DNA of 64,000 bases from Oscillospiraceae bacterium (GCA_017848055.1 JAGALZ010000038.1:1-64000), one strand, 5' to 3'; shown: positions 44,328-53,868, numbered from the stretch's first letter. Program-made: numbers and translations. Notes: a model not told the origin generated them from the letters alone.

Positions 44328-44357
44328 AAAGCACTCCCCGTTTTCGGAGAGTGCTTT
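44328..44357. terminator. Bidirectional terminator between rbr and the zinc-ribbon gene
   Basis: AAAGCACTC-CCG / CGG-GAGTGCTTT hairpin (44328-44340 and 44345-44357) with a TTTT loop; A/T flanks on both sides serve the convergent genes rbr and 44369. Confidence 0.88.
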
Positions 44358-44368
44358 ACATATCTTTA

Positions 44369-45253
44369 TTATCTCTTTGTTCCGCAGTTGTTGCAGAATT
44401 TAGCGTTAGTGTCGAGCTGGTTTCCGCAGGTTGCGCAGAAAACTACCTTCGGAGCGTCTTCGATAACTGCTTCTACCTCAGCTGCCTTTTCTTCAAAGGT
44501 TTCAGCTACCTGCTGAGCCTGCTGAGCTGCTTCCTCGAACTTTTCCTCTGCCTGCTGAGCTATAACCGGCTCAACTTCAGGAACAGCGATTTCGTCCATA
44601 GCTACGCTATTCTGTGCCATCTGTGGCTGCATTGGCTGAGCAAATGCAGGTGCGGCAACGGCCGGTGCGATACCTGCAGGTGCGGCAACAACCGGAGCAA
44701 CTGCGCCCTTTCTTGCTACCTCAACCTTGTTCTTTTCTGCGGCAACTCTGCCGAGGATAACAAGACCTGCTACAATAAGAAGAACGGAAATAACCATTGG
44801 CAATACATAAATGAGCAGACCATAGAAGCATCTGAATCTCTCTCCGTCATTATCTGCGGAAAGTCCACTCTTCATATCACCTGTAAGGAAGTTGATAACA
44901 TACATTACAGGCTCGATAAGGCAAGCTCCTGCAGATGCGATAAGCATGATTGCTTCTCCGCCGACGATTGTCTTCTTCTTTCCTGAGAGGACAAAGATGA
45001 GGAATGCTGCGAGAGAAATGATTGCGAGAATGAACGCCTTTTCTGTATACATTGAGATTACAGGAACGTCATTCTTTGTCATTGTAAAGTATCCGATAAT
45101 ATTGCTTACAAACACCTTTTCGGCATCTGCATCAAATGCAATATTGTAGATAAATCTGAAAAGATACTCCTGGAATGACGCTACGAGTGAAAGGATAAGT
45201 GCGATAAGCGAGAGCACCATAGGAACTCCGCCGCCGTGGGTAAGCTTCTTCAT
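44369..45253 (-). CDS. Zinc-ribbon membrane protein
   Basis: A 294-residue protein of unknown function. It has about five membrane segments (about 10-190), then an Ala/Pro-rich and Glu-rich linker (about 195-270) with a long acidic coiled stretch, and ends in a zinc ribbon, CATCGNQLDTNAKFCNNCG, with two CxxC pairs. Similar layouts occur in many Firmicutes proteins with a C- or N-terminal zinc ribbon, whose roles are mostly unknown. AGGAGG precedes ATG 45253; the longer frame adds 14 residues without support. Confidence 0.78.
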   Translation of the reverse strand: MKKLTHGGGVPMVLSLIALILSLVASFQEYLFRFIYNIAFDADAEKVFVSNIIGYFTMTKNDVPVISMYTEKAFILAIISLAAFLIFVLSGKKKTIVGGEAIMLIASAGACLIEPVMYVINFLTGDMKSGLSADNDGERFRCFYGLLIYVLPMVISVLLIVAGLVILGRVAAEKNKVEVARKGAVAPVVAAPAGIAPAVAAPAFAQPMQPQMAQNSVAMDEIAVPEVEPVIAQQAEEKFEEAAQQAQQVAETFEEKAAEVEAVIEDAPKVVFCATCGNQLDTNAKFCNNCGTKR

Positions 45254-45313
45254 GGTCAAAACCTCCTGATGTTTTCTGAATTTATAATACCGCATTAAAG
45301 TTCAAATGTCAAG

Positions 45314-48115
45314 CTACTTTACTTTCTTCATAATCTTTTTTATAATCTTGCCGTTCTTATATTCAAACACGAAGATTACAGCTGCCAGCAGAACGCCGCA
45401 TATGCTGAGGATTATAGAAATTATAAAGTAATTAGGCATATAGGACATTGAAACGGTATGCTCGCCTGGTGCAAGGTCAACTGCGATAAATGTATCCGCA
45501 ATGATGATTGGCTCTACCTTCTTGCCGTCAACCTCAACTGTCCAGCCTTCCTCGTAAGGAATGGTTGTAAAGAGAAGCTGGTTTTCGCCTACTGTGATAT
45601 TACCCTCGATATAGGTATCGTCAAACTCTGTGATTTCCCAGAGATTTTCCTGAACGAGTGTGATATCGTTCTTGAACTGCTCCTCGTTGAACACATAGAA
45701 CAGCTCGTCGCTCCAGTAAGCTTCTCCGACCTCTGTCGGGATAGAAAGTCTTACCCTTACAGATTCGCCCTCATTGAACTGACCTAAGTTGAGGATAGAA
45801 TAGTGGTCGCCTGTAAAGAAATATCCTGCGAACTCAAAATTGTCGTCCTCTGCTGAGAACACGTCATCCCTTGCAAGCCAGATATTTACCTTTCTTTCGT
45901 ACATTGTCGGGAAGTACATATAGAGGTTACCGCTCTTCGGCATTGTGAACACGAAGTCCTCGTGGCACTCGCCTATTGAACTGTCAGTAAAATAATACTT
46001 TGTATGATTTTCGCTGACTGGGACTGTTGAAAGGTTCACAGTATCGATAATTTCAGGGTAAACTCTTTCCATATACTCTGTGAAAGGTCTGTCGCCCTTG
46101 TCGCCCAGAGCATAGTTTACAATCATATTCTGATTCCAGAACGGATTTCTCTCATCGAACATAAATGACTGCATCATCTTGTCTGCGGCAAAACCGACAG
46201 AAAGTGCATATGGGTTTTCGTAGACGCTGATGTTTGTGCCTGTATCCTTTGTTGTAAGAACCTGATTGTAGTATGCTGGAATCTTTGTATGTGCGGCATA
46301 CTGAGTTTCCCAGTTCATAAGATACTTTATAGCAAAGATAGAATCTGTGATAGGAGTTGTGCCCTGGTACTTGGTATAGTTACCGCCGTAGGCATAGCCC
46401 ATATACTTGAGCGCCATAAGTGCGGGGGCATTCATTGTTGAGCTGGAGTGGGAGATTCCGTAGTAGCCGGTACCGATAGGGTCACAGACTGTTCTGTGGT
46501 AAGTTGATTCCATACGGAAGAACTCTCCGCCGTCGAACTTATTGACCGCTTCTACTGTATCTCTTACGTCCTGCATATAAGGAGCGTAGGACTCATAGGT
46601 TGAATATGCAACGTCCTCGTCGATTTTGATAACTGTATCGTGTGCGACAGCGAGCATCTCGACACCGACTACCCCTGCCAGCATCCAGCAGACAAGCTTT
46701 GTATTGTATTTCTTTACGAGATACAGCATAAGATACATTGCACCGACTGCGATAAGCGAGAACCATACTGCACCGATTGTATAATCCTTCTTGTTCCCCT
46801 CGAGGACTTCGTAGCTGATTTTGCCAAAATGGTCGTAGCCGAGGGTATCAAGATAAATAAGCAATGCACACAGTCCGAAGAATACGCTTCCCAGCTCCTT
46901 GGTAGTTATACCATCCAGATTCTCGTATGCTCTGTAGGCAATTACGAGCATGAAGAAGCTGAACACAAAGGAGTATCTGTACGGCAGCCAGTTAGGTACC
47001 TGGAAGCCATGGAGTGCGATATCGACAGGAGCGATATACATACAGATAACGGTTGCGAGGAGAAGCAGTCCCTTGGAAACCTTTTCCTTCATGGAAATCT
47101 TGCTGTTTAAGAAAAACAGCGGGAGCAGGACTACTGCAATTGTGCCGCAGTAAACCATCGGGAGTCCCTCAGGTCTTACTGTATCGTAGGACATCGGGAA
47201 CAGCTTTGAGGTAAACTGCAGAAGGTCAAACTGGGTTCTTATTGTAAAGTCTGCCTGGGAAAACTCCATCTTACCGAGCTTGAGGGAGTTGTAGACAGGT
47301 ATGAGCACCCAGCAGGATATCAGAAGTGCGGTAACTGTGCCGATGAAAAATCTCCAGCAGGCACCGAAGAAATTCTTCGGAAGGATTCTTCCCTCTCTTG
47401 AAAGGCAGTAATAGATAAAGTAAAAGAGTGTGAAGATACCGACCATATAGCCGATATAGAAATGGGCTATAAACATAAGTGCCAGCGGAATGATATACGG
47501 CAGCATAACCTTATCGTCGACAAATCTCTTTACGCCCCAGAATATAAGCGGCAGGTAGATAAGGCCGTCGAGCCACATCGGGTCCATAAGCTCTACTACC
47601 ATATACGACATAAGTGCATAGCAGGTAGAGAAGGTCACGAGTGCTGAAAGCTTGGGCTTTTTCTCGCTTGTTTTATTAAGGAAAAACGCAAAGGTAACAG
47701 CCGCAGTACCAATCTTTGCAAGCTGCATAAGCTCGATTGCTCCGCACATACAAGACCTTGGCAGCAGGCATACTATCAGCATAAACGGGCTTGCAAGGTA
47801 ATATGCGAAGATGCCGAACATTTCGCCCGAGAGGTTTCTTCCCCAGTCGTATATGAAGCTTCCCTCGCCCCAGAAGGCATCTCTGAATGCTTCATAGAAG
47901 TACACATACTGACCGTTCAGGTCAAGCACGAGAACTGATTCTTCACCGAATGGGTGCACCTTGAAAATTGCGTAGGCAATATACATTATTATAAACGGAA
48001 CTGCGAAAATGAGGAAATACGCTCTTTTGTCGTATGCCCATTTTCTGAGTCTTTCCATAAGGCTTACCTTAGGTGCGGCAGCCGTTTGTTTTGTGTTGGA
48101 TTTTGCTTTTGTCAT
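45314..48115 (-). CDS. yfhO: YfhO-family membrane protein (GT-C-like transferase)
   Basis: A 933-residue membrane protein with about 12-13 segments in the first 480 residues and one at the C-terminus. Family features: EESVLVLDLNGQYVYFYEAF, with the DLxxQY motif near the first loop, and VLDTLGYDHFGK. It has an extracellular domain (about 500-880). In Bacillus subtilis, YfhO with CsbB transfers GlcNAc from undecaprenyl phosphate to wall teichoic or lipoteichoic acid. It overlaps the CsbB-like gene by 4 bp (ATGA), which supports a joint system. Confidence 0.85.
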   Translation of the reverse strand: MTKAKSNTKQTAAAPKVSLMERLRKWAYDKRAYFLIFAVPFIIMYIAYAIFKVHPFGEESVLVLDLNGQYVYFYEAFRDAFWGEGSFIYDWGRNLSGEMFGIFAYYLASPFMLIVCLLPRSCMCGAIELMQLAKIGTAAVTFAFFLNKTSEKKPKLSALVTFSTCYALMSYMVVELMDPMWLDGLIYLPLIFWGVKRFVDDKVMLPYIIPLALMFIAHFYIGYMVGIFTLFYFIYYCLSREGRILPKNFFGACWRFFIGTVTALLISCWVLIPVYNSLKLGKMEFSQADFTIRTQFDLLQFTSKLFPMSYDTVRPEGLPMVYCGTIAVVLLPLFFLNSKISMKEKVSKGLLLLATVICMYIAPVDIALHGFQVPNWLPYRYSFVFSFFMLVIAYRAYENLDGITTKELGSVFFGLCALLIYLDTLGYDHFGKISYEVLEGNKKDYTIGAVWFSLIAVGAMYLMLYLVKKYNTKLVCWMLAGVVGVEMLAVAHDTVIKIDEDVAYSTYESYAPYMQDVRDTVEAVNKFDGGEFFRMESTYHRTVCDPIGTGYYGISHSSSTMNAPALMALKYMGYAYGGNYTKYQGTTPITDSIFAIKYLMNWETQYAAHTKIPAYYNQVLTTKDTGTNISVYENPYALSVGFAADKMMQSFMFDERNPFWNQNMIVNYALGDKGDRPFTEYMERVYPEIIDTVNLSTVPVSENHTKYYFTDSSIGECHEDFVFTMPKSGNLYMYFPTMYERKVNIWLARDDVFSAEDDNFEFAGYFFTGDHYSILNLGQFNEGESVRVRLSIPTEVGEAYWSDELFYVFNEEQFKNDITLVQENLWEITEFDDTYIEGNITVGENQLLFTTIPYEEGWTVEVDGKKVEPIIIADTFIAVDLAPGEHTVSMSYMPNYFIISIILSICGVLLAAVIFVFEYKNGKIIKKIMKKVK

Positions 48116-49047
48116 CTTTCTTCCTCACATTTTTTCTTTTTAACTTCACTTACTATATATCTCGGTCTTGCCTTTATCTCCTCGTAGATTTTGGAGATAT
48201 AGTAGCCGATTACTCCGATGCTTATCATAACTATACTTGATGTGAAAAGCTGGAGAAGGATTACTGTTGTAAAGCCCTCAAGGGAGTTGCCCGAAAGCTT
48301 ATTGTAGAGGGTGTTCACCGCCATTATAAGCGACACCAGAAGCATAATGAGTCCACAGATTGTAACTGCGTGCAGAGGTGCTGAAGTGAACGAGGTGATG
48401 GAATTTATAGCGTACTTTATAAGTGATTTTACCGACCACTTTGATTCGCCGGCGTTACGTTCCTTTACGTCGAAGTAGACATTCTCTGTACGGAAGCCCA
48501 CCCAGCCTGACATTGCTCTGAAGAAGGTAAGTCTTTCGGGCATATCGTTGAGTGCGTCTACCACCTTACGGTCTAAAAGCTTGAAATCCGAAGCGGCTTT
48601 CATATCTATACCTGAGGATTTCTTGAGGGAACTGTAGAACACCTTACAGAAAGCCTTATAGAGAAGGCTCTCCTTACCTCTGCTTGATTTTCTGCCTTCA
48701 ATGACGTCTACCTCGCCGGTCTTCCAGAGATTATACATATCGATAATTGTTTCGGGCGGGTGCTGCAAATCGCAGTCGATGAGGACACAGGCATCGCCGT
48801 TTGCGTGCTTGAGGCCTGCAAATATGGCGCTTTCCTTACCGAAGTTACGGCTGAAATTCACACCCATAACATTTTCATCAATCTCAGAAGCTTCTAAGAT
48901 TTTCTCCCATGTTTTATCCTTGGAGCCGTCATTTACGAAAATCAGCTCATAGTCTATATTATTGTCACGCATAAGGCTGCCGATACGCTCTGTTGCAACG
49001 AGGATATTATCCTCTTCGTTATAGCTTGGAAGTATTATCGAAAGCAA
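48112..49047 (-). CDS. csbB: CsbB/GtrB-type polyprenyl-phosphate glycosyltransferase (GT2)
   Basis: A 311-residue family-2 glycosyltransferase with a GT-A domain (SIILPSYNEEDN, VNDGSKDKT, IDCDLQHPPE, with the Asp-Cys-Asp metal site) and two C-terminal membrane helices (about 225-300). This layout matches CsbB, which moves a sugar from a UDP donor to undecaprenyl phosphate. The start is TTG at 49047; the protein then begins MLSIILPSYNEE, the family start. First gene of the two-gene operon with yfhO. Confidence 0.9.
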   Translation of the reverse strand: MLSIILPSYNEEDNILVATERIGSLMRDNNIDYELIFVNDGSKDKTWEKILEASEIDENVMGVNFSRNFGKESAIFAGLKHANGDACVLIDCDLQHPPETIIDMYNLWKTGEVDVIEGRKSSRGKESLLYKAFCKVFYSSLKKSSGIDMKAASDFKLLDRKVVDALNDMPERLTFFRAMSGWVGFRTENVYFDVKERNAGESKWSVKSLIKYAINSITSFTSAPLHAVTICGLIMLLVSLIMAVNTLYNKLSGNSLEGFTTVILLQLFTSSIVMISIGVIGYYISKIYEEIKARPRYIVSEVKKKKCEEER

Positions 49048-49087
49048 GCTCTCACGTCCTTTTCTATAAAATTACACATATATAATT

Positions 49088-49116
49088 ATGATATCACATA
49101 AGAGTGTGAAAATCAA
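49088..49116 (-). promoter_or_regulatory. csbB-yfhO promoter
   Basis: Minus-strand TTGATT (49116-49111), 17-base spacer, TATCAT (49093-49088). Confidence 0.6.
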
Positions 49117-49207
49117 GTATCTGATTCGCTTCGGATGCGATTGCTTTGCGCACCAGTAAACGAGCTTTCATTTTTACTTCAACTAACATTCACCATACTA
49201 TCACAAA

Positions 49208-49378
49208 AAGGCTGTATAGTATAGCTAACGGAAAGATAATTCTTTCCATCCCTTTCAAGAACGTACGGGGCCATACCCCAAGCCCTGCACGTTGCCGGTG
49301 AAAATCCGGTACTCCCCTATAATTTTTTCATTTCCCATGACTGCTTCAGAGTATACGCTCTGCGGCAGTTTTTCTTTT
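49208..49378 (+). ncRNA. Candidate structured RNA upstream of fhs
   Basis: The 433-bp gap 49048-49480 has no gene but several ordered hairpins: GGAAAGA/TCTTTCC (49230-49247); a long stem AACGT-CGGGGC / GCCCTG-ACGTT (49260-49293) with a ten-base loop; CCGG/CCGG (49295-49309); and an intrinsic terminator at 49340-49378. A possible promoter (TTTACT 49173-49178, TACTAT 49196-49201) precedes it. The third hairpin resembles a piece of cobalamin riboswitch cores (GGTGAAAATCCGG), but other conserved parts are absent, and I recognise no THF or ZTP riboswitch core. It could be a riboswitch-type attenuator or a separate small RNA. Confidence 0.5.
49340..49378 (+). terminator. Intrinsic terminator before fhs
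   Basis: ACTGC and CAGAG (49340-49351) pair with CTCTG and GCAGT (49358-49369), then TTTTTCTTTT. It lies 102 bases upstream of the fhs start codon and before its nearest promoter. Confidence 0.85.
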
Positions 49379-49412
49379 ATCAAAAAGATTTTGAAAAAAC
49401 TAAAATTTCCTA

Positions 49413-49441
49413 TGGAAAAATAGTTTGTAATGTGTTATAAT
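49413..49441 (+). promoter_or_regulatory. fhs promoter
   Basis: TGGAAA (49413-49418), 17-base spacer, TATAAT (49436-49441); 40 bases before the ATG. The -35 is weak. Confidence 0.55.
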
Positions 49442-49480
49442 TATGGTGTATATTTTTATTCCAAACGGGAGGAAAACATT

Positions 49481-51151
49481 ATGCTTACAGATATCGAAAT
49501 CGCTTCGAACGCAAAAATGCTTAAAATCAAGGAAATCGCCGCAAACCTCGGCATTTCCGAGGACGACCTTGAGCCATACGGTCACTACAAGGCAAAGCTC
49601 TCCGAGGAGCTTTTCACAAAGCTTGCAGACAAAGAAGACGGCAAGCTCATTCTTGTAACTGCCATCAACCCTACACCTGCAGGCGAAGGCAAGACAACTA
49701 TCTCGGTAGGTCTTGCTGAATCTATGGCTAAAATCGGCAAGAACGCTGTTCTTGCACTTCGTGAGCCTTCACTCGGCCCTGTATTCGGAATCAAGGGCGG
49801 TGCAGCAGGCGGTGGTTATGCTCAGGTTGTTCCTATGGAGGACATCAATCTTCACTTCACAGGAGATATGCACGCAATCACTGCTGCAAACAACCTTCTC
49901 TGCGCACTTATCGACAACCACATCCAGCAGGGCAACCCTCTGAGAATCGACCAGAGAAGAATCCTTATCAAGAGATGTCTTGACATGAACGACAGAGCAC
50001 TTCGAAACATCATTATCGGTCTTGGTGGCAAGGTGAACGGTGTTCCGAGAGAGGACAGCTTCCAGATTACCGTTGCAAGTGAAGTTATGGCTATTCTCTG
50101 CCTCGCTTCCGACCTTGCAGACTTAAAGGCAAGACTTGAAAGAATACTCGTAGCTTATGACCTTGACGGAAAGCCTGTTTACGCAAGAGATTTAGAGGGC
50201 TGCGGCGCTATGGTTGCTCTCCTGAAGGACGCACTCAAGCCAAACCTTGTTCAGACTCTTGAAAACACACCTGCTATCATGCACGGCGGCCCATTTGCAA
50301 ACATCGCTCACGGCTGTAACTCTGTAAGAGCTACAAAGCTTGCTCTCAAGCTCGGCGACTACTGCATCACAGAGGCGGGCTTCGGTTCAGACCTTGGTGC
50401 TGAGAAGTTTATGGACATCAAGTGCCGTTTTGCTTCTCTCAAGCCTTCCTGCGTAGTTCTTGTTGCTACAATCCGTGCGCTCAAGTACAACGGCGGTATT
50501 CCTAAGACTGAGCTTACTGCTGAAAACGTTGAGGCTCTCAAGAAAGGCATTGTAAACTTAAAGACACACGTTGAGAACATGCACAAGTTCGGTGTTCCGG
50601 TTGTTGTTGCAATCAACCGCTTCCACACCGACACAGAGGCTGAAATCGCTGTTGTTGAGGAAACCTGCCGTGAGCTCGGCGTTGAGGTTTCTCTTGCTGA
50701 AATCTTCGCAAAGGGCGGCGAAGGCGGCACTGACCTTGCTGAAAAGGTATGCAGGACAATCGAGTCAAAGCCTTCAGACTACAAGCCTCTTTACGACGAG
50801 AAGCTCCCTATCAAGGACAAGCTTCACGCTATCGCTACAGAAATCTACCGTGCTGACGGAGTTATCTACACAGCACAGGCTGAAAAGGCAATCAAGGAAA
50901 TCGAGGCACTCGGCTTTGGCGACATTCCTGTCTGCGTTGCAAAGACTCAGTACTCCCTTTCCGACGACCCTGCAAAGCTTGGCAAGCCTGAGAACTTCAA
51001 AATCACTGTTCGTGACCTCAAGCTTTCCGCAGGTGCAGGCTTCGTTGTTGCATATACAGGTGACATCATGACTATGCCGGGACTTCCTAAGGTTCCTGCA
51101 GCTAACAAAATTGACTGCGACAACGAGGGCAACATCTCAGGTCTTTTCTAA
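49481..51151 (+). CDS. fhs: Formate-tetrahydrofolate ligase
   Basis: A 556-residue enzyme that makes 10-formyl-THF from formate, THF and ATP, feeding purine and fMet synthesis or the Wood-Ljungdahl branch. Visible: the P-loop TPAGEGKTT (about 65-73), [24 protein letters not shown] (core [13 protein letters not shown]), and [14 protein letters not shown]. Full family length. ATG 49481 follows GGGAGG and gives MLTDIEIA, the usual start; codon usage is strongly biased, indicating high expression. Its stop overlaps the next gene by one base. Confidence 0.97.
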   Translation: MLTDIEIASNAKMLKIKEIAANLGISEDDLEPYGHYKAKLSEELFTKLADKEDGKLILVTAINPTPAGEGKTTISVGLAESMAKIGKNAVLALREPSLGPVFGIKGGAAGGGYAQVVPMEDINLHFTGDMHAITAANNLLCALIDNHIQQGNPLRIDQRRILIKRCLDMNDRALRNIIIGLGGKVNGVPREDSFQITVASEVMAILCLASDLADLKARLERILVAYDLDGKPVYARDLEGCGAMVALLKDALKPNLVQTLENTPAIMHGGPFANIAHGCNSVRATKLALKLGDYCITEAGFGSDLGAEKFMDIKCRFASLKPSCVVLVATIRALKYNGGIPKTELTAENVEALKKGIVNLKTHVENMHKFGVPVVVAINRFHTDTEAEIAVVEETCRELGVEVSLAEIFAKGGEGGTDLAEKVCRTIESKPSDYKPLYDEKLPIKDKLHAIATEIYRADGVIYTAQAEKAIKEIEALGFGDIPVCVAKTQYSLSDDPAKLGKPENFKITVRDLKLSAGAGFVVAYTGDIMTMPGLPKVPAANKIDCDNEGNISGLF

Positions 51152-52293
51152 TGAAAATTCCAAGGCTTAAGAAAAATTCCATCGCACTGATTGCGGTATT
51201 CGGTATATGCATTCTTCTTAACATCCTTGCAAGGCTTATTCCTGGCTTTGCGGATGCTTACCTTGAATATGTTTTTCCAGTATTCAACAATACCTTCGGC
51301 AGACTGCTCTCCCCTATACCGTTCTCAGTAGGTGAGATTCTCATTCTGATAGCTCTTATAGGGCTTCCGCTTTCGGTTATCCTCTACATAGTCCTTATGA
51401 TTATAAAAAAGGGCAGAAGAAAAAGAGTCAGCCACATATATTTTAAGATAGTTGCGTGGTGTGTCGCCTACGTTATGGTGACAGAAACGCTCAACTGCTT
51501 TATTATGTACCAGTGCTCGACCTTTGCTTCCAAAAACGGCATCTCCGAAGACTCCTACACTGTAGCACAGCTTCTTGACCTCTACGAGGCACTTGCCAAA
51601 AAGACAAACGAAGCTTCTTCGCAGATTCAAAGGGACGAAAACGGTGCGTTTATTCTGACCGCTGACCTTTCGGAAACTGCGAAGGAAAATCTTCTCGCAC
51701 TTTCTGACAGATACCCCGTGCTTGACGGCTTTTACACAAACCCAAAGCCTGTCATAAACTCATACTTTATGAGTCAGCAGTATCTTATGGGAATCTACTT
51801 CCCGTTTACCTTAGAGGCAAACTACAACCACCTTATGTACAACAGCAACAAGCCATGCACGGTAACTCACGAGCTCATACACACTCAGGGAATTATACTC
51901 GAGGATGAGGCGAACTTCATTGCCTTCCTTGCCTGCTCTGAGTCGGAAAATGCCGAGTATCGCTACAGCGGATATCTCTCGGCGCTCAAGTATGTTATGA
52001 ACAAGTCGTTTGACGCTGTTGCAAACATGGAAGACTCCTACAAGGAACGCTACAACGACATAACCTACTCTATCGACTACAATATCTGGGTTGATATCCA
52101 GGGTAACCAGGACTACTGGGAAAGCGTTCAGGAAGAGGACGAGGGCTTGCTTCCGAGCGAGGTTGTTGACGAAATAGGAAACGATTTTCTTGACGCAAAC
52201 TTAAAATTCAACGGCGTTGAGGACGGCAGGCAGAGCTACGGCAGAATGGTTGACCTTCTTTTAAATTACTACAACGACAAGGGATATATATGA
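51151..52293 (+). CDS. DUF3810-family membrane protein with HELIH zincin motif
   Basis: A 380-residue protein with three membrane segments in its first 120 residues (about 10-30, 60-85, 98-118) and an outside or soluble domain that contains VTHELIHTQG, giving an intact HExxH site (His240, Glu241, His244), followed by EDEANFIAF, the likely third-ligand helix. This matches the DUF3810 family, predicted zinc metalloproteases of unknown substrate. It is fused by overlap to fhs upstream (TAATG) and to tsaE downstream (4 bp), so it belongs to the operon, though it has no evident link to either pathway. Confidence 0.82.
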   Translation: MKIPRLKKNSIALIAVFGICILLNILARLIPGFADAYLEYVFPVFNNTFGRLLSPIPFSVGEILILIALIGLPLSVILYIVLMIIKKGRRKRVSHIYFKIVAWCVAYVMVTETLNCFIMYQCSTFASKNGISEDSYTVAQLLDLYEALAKKTNEASSQIQRDENGAFILTADLSETAKENLLALSDRYPVLDGFYTNPKPVINSYFMSQQYLMGIYFPFTLEANYNHLMYNSNKPCTVTHELIHTQGIILEDEANFIAFLACSESENAEYRYSGYLSALKYVMNKSFDAVANMEDSYKERYNDITYSIDYNIWVDIQGNQDYWESVQEEDEGLLPSEVVDEIGNDFLDANLKFNGVEDGRQSYGRMVDLLLNYYNDKGYI

Positions 52294-52742
52294 TTTTTAA
52301 ATATGTAACACACAGCCCCGAGGACACAATATCGCTCGCACAGAGCCTCGGAAAAAAGCTCCTCGGCGGTGATATAATTGCATACAAGGGCGGTCTGGGT
52401 GCAGGAAAAACCACCTTCACCAGAGGTATCGCCATTGGGATGGAGCTTGGCGACGAGGTTTACTCGCCTACCTTCTCGCTTGTCAACGAATATGTTGCAA
52501 GAGGAGCGTCACTAAGACTTGTGCATTTCGATATGTACCGCATAACGGGTGCTTTAGACCTTGAAACAACCGGCTTTTTCGACTACATGGATGATGACAC
52601 GGTCATCGCCTGCGAATGGAGCGAAAACATCGAGGACGAGCTTCCCGACGGATGCATTGTTATCACCATAGACCGCATTGACGACGAAACAAGAGAAATT
52701 ACTGTTGAGGGGGATGAACGATTTGCTGACCTTGGGAATTGA
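52290..52742 (+). CDS. tsaE: tRNA t6A synthesis ATPase TsaE
   Basis: A 150-residue P-loop ATPase, Walker A GGLGAGKTTFTRG (about 34-46), with EVYSPTFSLVNEY and HFDMYRI, both conserved in TsaE. With TsaB and TsaD it places threonylcarbamoyl on adenosine 37 of ANN-decoding tRNAs. It overlaps the DUF3810 gene upstream and tsaB downstream by 29 bp. tsaD and tsaC are not in the window. Confidence 0.94.
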   Translation: MIFKYVTHSPEDTISLAQSLGKKLLGGDIIAYKGGLGAGKTTFTRGIAIGMELGDEVYSPTFSLVNEYVARGASLRLVHFDMYRITGALDLETTGFFDYMDDDTVIACEWSENIEDELPDGCIVITIDRIDDETREITVEGDERFADLGN

Positions 52743-53409
52743 AACCTCGGGAAATATCGCTTCGGTTGCGCTTTGCACCGAGGATGAGGTAATTGCAAGC
52801 GTTAAGTTCAAAACAAAGCTTACCCACTCGCAGGTGATTCTTCCGCTTGTAAAAAAGCTTCTTGCAGACGCTGAGAGGGAGCTTTCAGAGGTAGAACTCA
52901 TTGCTGTTGCAAACGGCCCAGGCTCTTACACGGGACTGAGAATAGGAATTGCGGCGGTCAAGGGTATGTGTATGGCACTCGGATGCAAGTGTGCGGGTGT
53001 TTCGACGCTAAAGGCGCTTGCGTACAACGTTTGCTCTGCAAAGGCAACTGTTCTTTCCGTTATGAAGGCGAGAAAGGGAGTTATGTACTTCGGGGCATAC
53101 GAGACAGACGGCAAGAACGCTGTTTGCATTTACAACGACAGGGTTTGTCCGACTGAAGAAATAAAGACTTTTGCTGACAGCGTAAATGGCGATATAATCA
53201 TCGTCGGCGACTGCTGTGCAGAAATAAAGAGTGAGCTTTTCGCAGATAACGAAAACGTGCGTGTTGCGCCTTCAAAGGACGCTATGCAGGACGCTGTTTC
53301 GGTTTGCATGGCGGCTATGGCTGACAAGGACAGCTTTGTGAGCGAGGAGATGCTCGACGCTGTGTACCTACAGAACACAAAGGCTGAAAAAGACAAGGCA
53401 CACTCATAA
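52714..53409 (+). CDS. tsaB: tRNA t6A synthesis protein TsaB
   Basis: A 231-residue ASKHA-fold protein: TLGIETSGNIASVAL at the start, ELIAVANGPGSYTGLRIGI (core GPGSYTGLRIGI), and the C-terminal AVYLQNTKAE (Y-L form). TsaB is a non-catalytic partner of TsaD. GAGGGGG precedes ATG 52714, inside the end of tsaE; an in-frame start 12 codons upstream is less likely. Last but one gene of the fhs operon. Confidence 0.94.
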   Translation: MNDLLTLGIETSGNIASVALCTEDEVIASVKFKTKLTHSQVILPLVKKLLADAERELSEVELIAVANGPGSYTGLRIGIAAVKGMCMALGCKCAGVSTLKALAYNVCSAKATVLSVMKARKGVMYFGAYETDGKNAVCIYNDRVCPTEEIKTFADSVNGDIIIVGDCCAEIKSELFADNENVRVAPSKDAMQDAVSVCMAAMADKDSFVSEEMLDAVYLQNTKAEKDKAHS

Positions 53410-53426
53410 TTTACGGAGGGAAAAAT

Positions 53427-53861
53427 ATGATAGCAATTGGAAATGACCACGCAGCTGTTGCACTCAAAAGAGCAGTATGCGAATATCTCGACTCAAAGGG
53501 AATAGAATACAAGGACTTCGGCTGCTTCGAGGGTGAAAAATGCGACTACCCTGACAAGGCACTCGAGGTTTGCTCAGCTGTTTTAAGCGGTGAGGCTGAA
53601 AAGGCAATTCTCATCTGCGGTACAGGTGTAGGAATGTCTATGGCGGCAAACAAGATAAAGGGCATAAGAGCCGCTTGCTGCAGTGACATCTTCTCAGCGA
53701 AGTTTACAAGACTTCACAACGACGCAAATGTTCTTTGCTTCGGAGAGAGAGTTGTCGGTGCGGGACTTGCAACAGAGCTTGTTGATGTTTTTATTAACAC
53801 TGGCTTCGAGGGTGGCAGACACCAGACAAGAGTTGACAAGATTTCAGCTCTGGAGAAGTAA
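53427..53861 (+). CDS. rpiB: Ribose-5-phosphate isomerase B
   Basis: A 144-residue RpiB/LacAB-type isomerase converting ribose 5-phosphate to ribulose 5-phosphate. It begins IAIGNDHAAVALK and has CGTGVGMSMAANKIKGIRAACC (core ICGTGVGMSMAANK), with the active-site Cys in the ICGTG loop, and HNDANVLCFGERVVG. GGAGGG precedes the ATG; 17 bp after tsaB. Last gene of the operon, followed by a strong terminator. Confidence 0.95.
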   Translation: MIAIGNDHAAVALKRAVCEYLDSKGIEYKDFGCFEGEKCDYPDKALEVCSAVLSGEAEKAILICGTGVGMSMAANKIKGIRAACCSDIFSAKFTRLHNDANVLCFGERVVGAGLATELVDVFINTGFEGGRHQTRVDKISALEK

Positions 53862-53868
53862 TTACATC

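Noticed and set aside
46640..47110. A 156-residue plus-strand frame inside yfhO
   Set aside because: Antisense to a coherent membrane protein; Cys/His-rich composition typical of reverse-strand reading.
49250..49320. A cobalamin, THF or ZTP riboswitch upstream of fhs
   Set aside because: Only one hairpin resembles the cobalamin core, and no other conserved core segments of these families are seen; left as unassigned RNA.
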